Position numbers and translations under genes: made by a program
Shown: piece after piece, positions 57,413 to 64,000 of the stretch
Layout of the letters: every line of letters starts with the position of its first letter
Position numbering within the stretch: position 1 is the first letter of the stretch
Notes under the pieces: model-generated
Told to the model about the DNA's origin: nothing
What the model saw: the letters and a program-made list of their open reading frames with translations, nothing else
Database searches by the model: none
Assembly: GCF_050908995.1 (NCBI RefSeq)
Contig: NC_135124.1
Span: 3,658,001 to 3,722,000 of the forward strand
From: Andrena cerasifolii
Lineage: Eukaryota > Arthropoda > Insecta > Hymenoptera > Andrenidae
Length of the DNA stretch: 64,000 nt
Direction of reading: 5' to 3'

Positions 57413-58153
57413 TTAAGGGGAGGTTCCGGTCTAAAAGTCGATTCTTTTTTTATTTCATTTTTCGAACGTTCAATCTTTTAGGAATACGTGGTTAAAAGGA
57501 TTTGTTGAAATTCGTAAAATTCCCGAAGTTACAGGCATTTGAGTAGCATCAAATGCATGGGTAACACCCGGCCACTCGGTACTCACGTAAAACTTTAAAC
57601 GCGTTTTTCTCGAAACAGTGTTCTCAAAACGGTGGGACCTGTATCTCCAAAAGTTATCATTCGATTCGACTGAAACTTTTTTTATTTTGAAGAATATACT
57701 TCTGGCTAGGGGGATACCAGAAAAAAATACAAAAAATTGAAAATTTATAATTTTCATAGGCGTCGAAAGGATGAAAAATATAGGGAAAAAGTGATTTCAA
57801 ACTTCAAGTGTCGTTATTTTATAAAAAAATGTCACTTTTGCATTTTTGTTCTGGTTTTCCCCCTAACCAGAAGTATATTCTTCAAAATAAAAAAAAGTTT
57901 CAGTCGAATCGGATAATAACTTTTGGGGATACAGGTCCCACCGATTTTGATCAATTTTTTGACGCCTTGACTTCAACGACTCCCCAGTGCCGTCTGCAAT
58001 GATTAATAATAAAACAAAAAATATATTTCCATAATTTAAGACACCCTTAATACAATGCAAAAAATCCCATTAAATTATATATAGTAGTTTTCCTTTAATT
58101 AATTCCTAAAGATCACCTATTTTTTGGGGCTCTAGACCGGAACCTCCCCTTAA
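57413..58153. mobile_element. TTAA-flanked foldback MITE, GGGGAGGTTCCGG family
   Basis: TTAAGGGGAGGTTCCGGTCT at 57413 and its inverse ending 58153 are exact for 20 bp, with TTAA at both tips. Inner arms (about 57625-57720 and 57850-57950) pair through AGAAGTATATTCTTCAAAAT and CAGTCGAATC. A truncated relative lies at 39786-39895. It carries the ACTTTAAACGCG-TTTTTCTCGAAAC motif at about 57591-57616. Confidence 0.9.
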
Positions 58154-59386
58154 GAGCCTCCTGCTCCCACATCGGCCAGTTGCACATACCTGCCGTAGAA
58201 GAAACCGGAATCAGCTGATTAGTTTGAAAAACCAATATTTAAACTCAGATGAATGACTGCTCTAATAAATAGATCTATTTAGCTCGTCGATGAGGATAAT
58301 ATCCAAAACGGTCATCGCGAACATTAAAATTTTCCCACAAAGTTTCGAGTAGACGAAGTTTCGCCAATGAACTACCGTTCCAAGTGGAATCACTCGCTGC
58401 TTCTCTATCGATTGCAATCGAAATCTCGATTAGCAGGCTCATTGGATGCGTCCTTGACTGGTTCATTGTAATTTCCACGGTCTCTTTGATTTTTACCACA
58501 TTACGAAACCGTGGCTCCTGAAGAACAATAGCCTGATTTGGATCCGGTCTCGGAGGAAGATCGATTGTACTGGACGAGCCTTTTAATAATCGTTGGCTAT
58601 TCATCCTGTACACTCCTTCCCTTTGCATTTGCGAGCCACATGCGAATCCTCGCGGGGAATTAGAAAGTGAGTCTATGATATTTGGGTCACGCGAGGCTGG
58701 ACTGCGATTAATCGCTGTTCGGATGGTATAAAGAGCTTCGGGTCAGCTTATGAACCGTTCGATGGTGCTTATTACGTTATTAATTAACCGTTCAGAGAAT
58801 AGTGCGCAACGAAATCAACCATTGCCAATAATAATTGATACCGAGTTTTGCGTTGGTGGATGCTATTAATTACGAAAAATTTGGTTAACATTGTAGGTAG
58901 AATAACGCTACGAGTTATGTAGGTGCCAGTATTATCCTTGGAATTTGATTCAATGGACAATAAAAAATGAAACATTATTTTATTTATTTATTACAGACTT
59001 TAGGATTGTTGTTTATTTCTATGACTCAACTTTTCTGTTGAAAAATATAAATTACGAAAAAAATGGCAGTCTAGTAATACTTCTTGAGATCAGGTGAAAA
59101 AAAGCAAGGACATTCAACTTAAATCAATAGTACATTCGTACAAAGGGTATGGCTACAGGAAAATTTTATTTATTATTATTGTTAGAGTACACAATGAGAA
59201 TATTAATTGATTCAATGATGTCCTCACTTTTATGTAAATTACATTTATTTAATCCTGATGAGGAAAGAAGTTCTTGGGATGAGGAAAATGTGTGATTGAA
59301 TCAATTAATTATCAATTAATACGCATATGTATAGTATTCGAAAAAAGTATTTTCATTTATTTTGAATTTCACCGTCATGTTTACGA
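58154..59386. other. Unassigned interval
   Basis: A 117-residue minus-strand frame (58628-58275) has mixed composition but no recognisable domain. The rest is AT-rich. Gene status cannot be supported. Confidence 0.35.
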
Positions 59387-59519
59387 TACACTAGGCGTCA
59401 AAACGGCTTTCCTTCGGAAATTTGGCAACGTTGCATGTCACTAGGACCGCTGAGTTATGCCTAGTGACATGCAACGTTGCCAAATTTCCGAAGGGAAGCC
59501 GATTCTGGCGCCTAGTGTA
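59387..59519. mobile_element. Palindromic micro-element with TA tips
   Basis: TACACTAGGCGTCAAAACGG at 59387 pairs with the inverse ending GCGCCTAGTGTA at 59519. The inner part (CGGAAATTTGGCAACGTTGC / GCAACGTTGCCAAATTTCCG) is exact. The stem is about 58 bp with a short loop. TA at both tips suggests Tc1/mariner, but the family is unknown. Confidence 0.8.
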
Positions 59520-59989
59520 CATAAGTTGTACAATTTACGCATACCCCTCAAACTTCTCCACTATTTCTTGAATTAAATAGGTATTATTCACTTTAGATTA
59601 CAGCGTTTGTCATTGCTGATACAAATGCACACACGTGGCTCGCACGTCAATGAAAGACACTTTCACATTCGTGTTTTTCGACAATGTTATCGATTCATGG
59701 TTTGCATCCCAACTGCTTTTTTCTTTCAATTACATTCGACTCATTTTCTCCTACACTTTACCAAGACTATTTCTCAATTGAATGCACATTAATAAAAAAT
59801 ATTCTGAAAAATGTATACGCCTATGCTTCGTCGTTTTATTAATCTGTCATCATATTAGTATTTATAAGTAGTTGTTTGAAAATGTCAGTAAAGAATTATT
59901 ATTAAAGGATTATTTTCAAAGTTTTATCGTAATCCTCCTAAAGCGGTAAACTGTTATTTTAGCGTTATGAGTCTTCGTTAGGTAAGTTA

Positions 59990-60537
59990 CAAGGGAACTT
60001 GGGTAACCCGAAAATTCTGATTTTTTTAAACTTTGCAGATTTCTAGGGGACCTTAATAAAAGTATCAAACAATTTTTCTTTTCTGTTACTTTTTGGTTCT
60101 CCGAGATGGAAACACTCCTTAAAGGTTAATATACGTTTTACTATTTTCCTGTATATCTGGAACATTATGGTACATTAAAAAAATTATCAGAATGAAAATC
60201 TAATGGTTTTTATGCTGTATAAAACTATGCAATCAAATTGTTTAAAATTTGTAACGAGGAACGTTTTTTTAATTAAACTTCAAATTTTAAACAATTTGAT
60301 TGCGTAATTTTATAGAGTATAAAAAACCATTGAATTTTCATTCTAACCATTTTTTTATATCTACCATAGTTTTCAAGATATACAGGAAAATAGGAAAACA
60401 CACGTTAACCATGGGGTGTTTTCACCCTGAAGAATTAACGAGAAGCAGGAACAAAATTGTCCAATACTACTATTGGTGTCGCCTCCAAATCTGCACAGTC
60501 AAAAACATCGGAATTTTTGGGTTACAAAACTTTCCAT
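59990..60537. mobile_element. Foldback element, ends approximate
   Basis: Inverted arms include GGGTAACCCGAAAATTCTGA / TCGGAATTTTTGGGTTAC, TATTTTCCTGTATATC / GATATACAGGAAAATA, and AATCAAATTGTTTAAAATTT with its inverse beside the centre (about 60230-60300). Divergence of the arms is moderate. No target duplication was fixed. Confidence 0.7.
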
Positions 60538-60898
60538 GTTAGTATTGACTAGTAGGGCAAACGTAATAGTTTTTTGCATACATATTTATGATGCAGACAC
60601 TTCGCTGTGGAGAAAGTAGTGTTTTCGTGTCCCGGAGGTAAAATATAAGTCTTGACTATTTATGTGGTTGATTATCTTCATCAGTAAATGACGATAAATA
60701 TTTCCTTCGAAAGCAAGAAATATTTTTCGTGCTACTTTTACTGTGACGAAGCGACACGGTAGGTTGAATAAACTGGAACTCAAAATATTAACATATAAAA
60801 AGGTCATTCCACGCGAAATCGGATACGTTTTGGACCAACCTTTCGGATTTTTCTGAAACCTGGATATGTAGTAGTCTTTAGTGATATATAGACGTATC

Positions 60899-61264
60899 CA
60901 GTGGCGGATTTAAGAAAAAAGGCCCAGGTGGCAAACGTTTTGAGGGGCCCACTTTTTCGGGAAAATGAGAAGGTAGTTTACTAAAAGGGTAAGTGTACAG
61001 AAAAGTATAGAAAAAAAATATAGTGCTTGGATAAAATCATAATTGTTTTTTTTTAACACAGGGCCCTACGAGGGCCTTCTGAGCAGAGGCCCATTTTTCA
61101 AGAAAATAAAGCGGTAGTTTACTGAAAACGAGCTCAGTGTAATGATACAAAAAAATATAGTTCGAATGAAATCATACTTTTTTAAGGATGGGGCCCTGAG
61201 GGGCCTTTTGGGCAAGGGCCCAGGTGGCAACTGCTCATCGGCCGCCCTGTTAAATCCGCTACTG
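60899..61264. mobile_element. hAT-type element
   Basis: The tips are CAGTGGCGGATTTAA at 60899 and TTAAATCCGCTACTG ending 61264. Flanking octamers GACGTATC (60891-60898) and AACGTATC (61265-61272) match at seven of eight positions. Two internal direct repeats carry GGGCCC-rich blocks with AGTTTACTGAAAA / AGTTTACTAAAAG, dividing the element into similar halves. Non-coding. Confidence 0.85.
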
Positions 61265-61369
61265 AACGTATCTCAACGGATTTTTCAAATTTTTACAAAT
61301 TGTTGATCTTACAGCTCTTTGAAATATAGTCTTAATTATATTGTTGACTTTTCACTGTATGAATAGACT

Positions 61370-61800
61370 TTAGCCATTAAATGAGACACTATATCCGTTG
61401 GTATTAATGCACAGTGCACAAATTGTTTTAGCAAGTCCACGTCTTCCTATTAATAATCTTGAATGTTTATTATATTCTTCTACCGATCTGAATGGAAAAT
61501 TAATTTTTTGAATGTTAGCCCAATCACACAATTGCTGTGGTGTAAAATAATGCCACTCGGCGTTAGTTCCAAAATCTTCGAAATAGAAGCTGAGATTCGG
61601 CAAATAATATTTATTCCTATATTGTGATGAAGCCCCATCAAAAAAATGCTTGATTTTCTTAATACCAATGCTGTGCGTTTCTTTAAAAAATTTAATCAGC
61701 TTCATTGGTGTAAATGAATGTCATGTTCATTACAGTCTGAAATAATGAGAAAGTTGTCATGCTTTAAACAATATCTATTCCGTAATAAGAGTAATACTGA
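61370..61800 (-). pseudogene. Broken copy of an uncharacterised multi-copy insect protein
   Basis: The minus-strand frame 61705-61370 has DGASSQYRN (residues 23-31), EDFGTNAEWHYF (43-54) and a C-terminal LLIGRRGLAKTI. Just upstream in another phase is HDNFLIISDCNEHD. These blocks, in this order, belong to a repetitive protein family in insect genomes that I recognise from the ISDxxxHD and DGxxSQYKN signatures but cannot name. It looks transposon-related. A frameshift and a deletion after AEWHYF mark it as dead. Confidence 0.65.
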
Positions 61801-61854
61801 AATTGCAAAAAATCAGAGCAGTTATTTAAAATATTCAGAAATAAAGTTTAGGGC

Positions 61855-61950
61855 CTGATGAGTGTGTTGTCGTCAGAGATTTTGCAGAAAATTATGCTTG
61901 TGTTAATCAAGATGGGTACAATGGAAAGAATAGATTTCAACGAGTAGGCA
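61855..61950 (+). pseudogene. Inverted fragment of the same uncharacterised protein
   Basis: On the plus strand PDECVVVRDFAENYACVNQD is read in one frame. In the family this DFAENY block normally lies just upstream of the ISD..HD block, on the same strand. Here it faces the opposite way to the adjoining fragment, so a local inversion has occurred. Recognition is by motif memory only. Confidence 0.5.
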
Positions 61951-61965
61951 GATTTAGTGTAATTC

Positions 61966-62619
61966 AGCTATATACCCTACAATTTTTTATGAAGTGTCAG
62001 AAATGTCAGAATCGTGTGGCCATGTTGCCAATTTTCTGAGTTAAGTGACCCCGCGCGACAGTGGCTACAACCACCACTGCTTGACCCTTCTCCTAGTTTC
62101 ACCCGCGCCACACCGACGCATGTGGGTTGCCAGCTTTTGGGCGGAATATACGCAATCTTTAAACGCTTATAAGTTATAACTAACAAGCGAAGCCTCAACC
62201 GCAATATCATTATTCTTGATTTTCGTCTCACTTGAGTGTCTAGAAACACTATTTAAATTTTCTCCCAGTAGTAGTCGAACACCCTCTATAATGCACGGCT
62301 GGGCCAGTCGAGCCCGGTGTGGTCCCACGCACCGTTAAATTCAATTAATTTTCATGTGGTCAATTTTAAAATGTCCGTATTTTATGAAATTGGTCCGTAT
62401 GGAGCAATAGGATTATTGACCTGCTATTACAAAATTGCATTTATTAAGAACAATTGCAAAGTAAATGGTTAAAAAAATCTTTTTTAACAGAAATAATTTT
62501 TATTAGGTACCCTTGTGTATCCACTGTAAGCACCCAAAAACTCATTTCTATCAGTTTGTTAGTTCAACAATTTCAATTTATTGAAAAAAGCTTAAAACTC
62601 TCTTTCAAAGAACCACTGT
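61966..62619. other. Unassigned interval
   Basis: 62040-62130 is GC-richer (CACCCGCGCCACACCGACGC). No supported feature. Confidence 0.35.
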
Positions 62620-63160
62620 CAGCGCCGCACGTTTTGCCAAACTATTTCGCTTCTCTATTGAAAACAAAACGTGACTTACCACTTCTGTTTATGCTGTCCG
62701 AAGGAAAAATGTCTGCTGAATCGCGTGGAGTAGTCACATTTTCTCCTAGACCCTTAGTTCAAATGGAAATAAATTGAAAAACTGAAGGTGATGGCGACAA
62801 ACGGTTTGCAGATTCGTTTTCAGCGCACGAAAACCTATAAGAAACGGCTATTGAATGTTACAAGTCCAGATAGCTGTCGAACTGTGTTATTAGTACATCC
62901 CTATTCTTCAAATATCGCTTCAAAATCATATTTTCAAAAACCTGAAAAAATATATCCGGAAATAAGACTTCCTCTAGGCTAGAAACTTTCAATTTGACTT
63001 CAATGCGAGCTGTTAATCTTTAGGTGGCTGGCCATCATAGTGGCCACCTAAGAATTGGAATACTTTGCCGGCCATTTTGGTGGTGTATATGTTACAAGTC
63101 CAGATGGTTGTCGAACTGTGTTATTAGTACATTCCTATTATTTATAGTTTCTTTGTTATA
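62620..63160. mobile_element. Deleted copy of the palindromic element
   Basis: 62626-62760 matches the right arm of 32867-34517 (GCCGCACGTTTTGCCAAAC and onward). It then jumps at CTTAGTTCAAATGG-AAATAAATTG to AAACTGAAGGTGATGGCGAC, the same deletion junction as at 44.97-45.0 kb. 62790-62995 is the inverse of 44140-44330. A GGTGGCTGGCCATCATAG-type piece of the tiny TTAA family follows near 63023-63050. Confidence 0.75.
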
Positions 63161-63189
63161 GCCGCTGTGACAACCTACCCATGCGACAA

Positions 63190-63211
63190 GCATACCCGGT
63201 CTCCCCTACAC
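63190..63211. mobile_element. Orphan right tip of a TA element
   Basis: ACCCGGTCTCCCCTA is the inverse of the TAGGGGAGACCGGG tips at 25296 and 25480. No left partner lies nearby. A truncated copy. Confidence 0.55.
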
Positions 63212-64000
63212 CGTATAACGTCTCTTGATGCTACCACTAATATTTATCAAACCTACTTCTTTCACTTGTAAAATTCTTTTTAAAATTCACAGTTACTCTC
63301 GAATACGATTCCTTTATAATAATAAAGAATACAAGATTGAATACAAGGACTGTATCAACAAATTCCTGGAACGGTCAATTTGAAGCACACCATACCCCAA
63401 GGTGTCCAGAGTTACCAAACTATCGTCATGTTCTAATCTATTTATGAGGATCCGCCAAGAATATCAACGATTGGTACCGTGACCAGCAAACCTCAAATTG
63501 AAAGTAGAAATACATGAAAAGGCTATGGCGAGGCTACCTTCTCGTTGCCCCAATAAATGGGCCGACTGCAATGAGGTCGATTCCATTCTCGGGGCGTGTT
63601 GTGACGCAAATTGTCGCTCGGTAGAAAAATATAAGAAGTGGTTCTTACTCGGCCGAAGGAACCACGTATCCGTCTGTCTATCCGTTTGCCTGACTCCCTG
63701 ACACGCTGTCGGTCACGTGGCAGCGGTCATGCACCGTACACAGCTCGTTATCACCCGTGGTTCTCAGTGATAGGCACCATTGTTATTGCCGATTCGTAAT
63801 ATCGCGTTTACCAACAACAGTACTCTACCCACTGGTCTAGACTCCATCACGGCTCATTCGCCTGATTCGGTTACGCGACAAAATAACACAAAGGTACGAT
63901 TGCAATCACAATACAACTGATAAACGCGCGACTGTGTACATATAAATATGTACGCGCATAACGATTTCGTTTCTGGGAAAATTAATTCGGAAAACGAATA
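63212..64000. other. Unassigned interval at the window end
   Basis: 63500-63900 is slightly GC-richer. A 67-residue frame (63498-63701) contains LPSRCPNKWADCNEVDS and several cysteines but is not recognised and has no splice evidence. Confidence 0.35.

Noticed and set aside
58275..58628. 117-residue minus-strand frame
   Set aside because: No domain or splice evidence, and no base-composition shift from its surroundings that I can see.

Overview
This window looks like intergenic or intronic DNA of an insect. A hymenopteran, possibly an ant, is my best guess, but that is inference. The insect call rests on four things: a mitochondrial nad5 fragment of insect type, 5S-rRNA-derived SINEs, insect-type non-LTR reverse transcriptase and PIF/Harbinger remnants, and the AT-rich, repeat-dense background. 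I found no complete host protein-coding gene, no tRNA and no functional rRNA gene. A few open frames and possible exons are listed at low confidence because I do not recognise them.

Most of what can be annotated is transposon debris, and most of it is non-autonomous. Four architectures dominate. (1) TTAA-flanked terminal-inverted-repeat (TIR) elements of piggyBac type, complete or partial, lie at 1-646, 2149-2872, 16789-16951, 16948-17664, 33303-34030, 37465-38262, 39786-39895, 43998-44106, 51495-54697, 56827-57111 and 57413-58153. (2) TA-flanked TIR elements, Tc1/mariner-like, lie at 4740-5123, 18486-18729, 20480-21499, 25147-30242, 25296-29441, 25480-26441 and 59387-59519. (3) hAT-type elements with 8-bp target duplications lie at 8593-8830, 12531-13199, 14206-14855, 26832-27464, 27690-28398 and 60899-61264. 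(4) PIF/Harbinger-type elements lie at 11645-12046, 13849-15012, 22181-22880 and 43019-43184, and two of them keep transposase fragments. Class I elements are a broken non-LTR reverse transcriptase (5162-6316), four 5S-derived SINEs (6749-7013, 7030-7260, 16512-16738, 42887-43454) and a retroinsertion with a 15-bp duplication (46729-47166).

Several insertions are nested and can be ordered in time: hAT within Harbinger (13849-15012), a Harbinger-type palindrome within a SINE (42887-43454), a TTAA hairpin at the centre of a larger palindrome (32867-34517), and one TA element inside another, itself holding a third TA element and two hATs (25147-30242).

The most unusual structure is a pair of related TIR elements with ends GCCGGGAATCCACCGG, at 37465-38262 and 51495-54697. 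They share both termini and an almost identical core of about 60 bp. In each, a different pentamer-derived tandem array has expanded, always in the left arm. In the larger copy the array is about 3 kb of a 20-bp higher-order unit, nearly invariant apart from a recurrent 30-bp variant. A third, unrelated TIR-bounded array (58-bp units) lies at 30391-31354. Together these suggest that small DNA transposons are seeding satellite DNA here. Other tandem repeats are at 905-1338 (134-bp unit), 4052-4396 (ATT/ATC), 10461-11057 (8-bp unit) and 55391-55577. The remaining stretches hold no gene I can support. Some of them contain GC-richer blocks (about 18000-18240, 24010-24400, 32240-32660, 39080-39600, 42290-42860, 50730-51310) that could be exons or regulatory DNA of unseen flanking genes.
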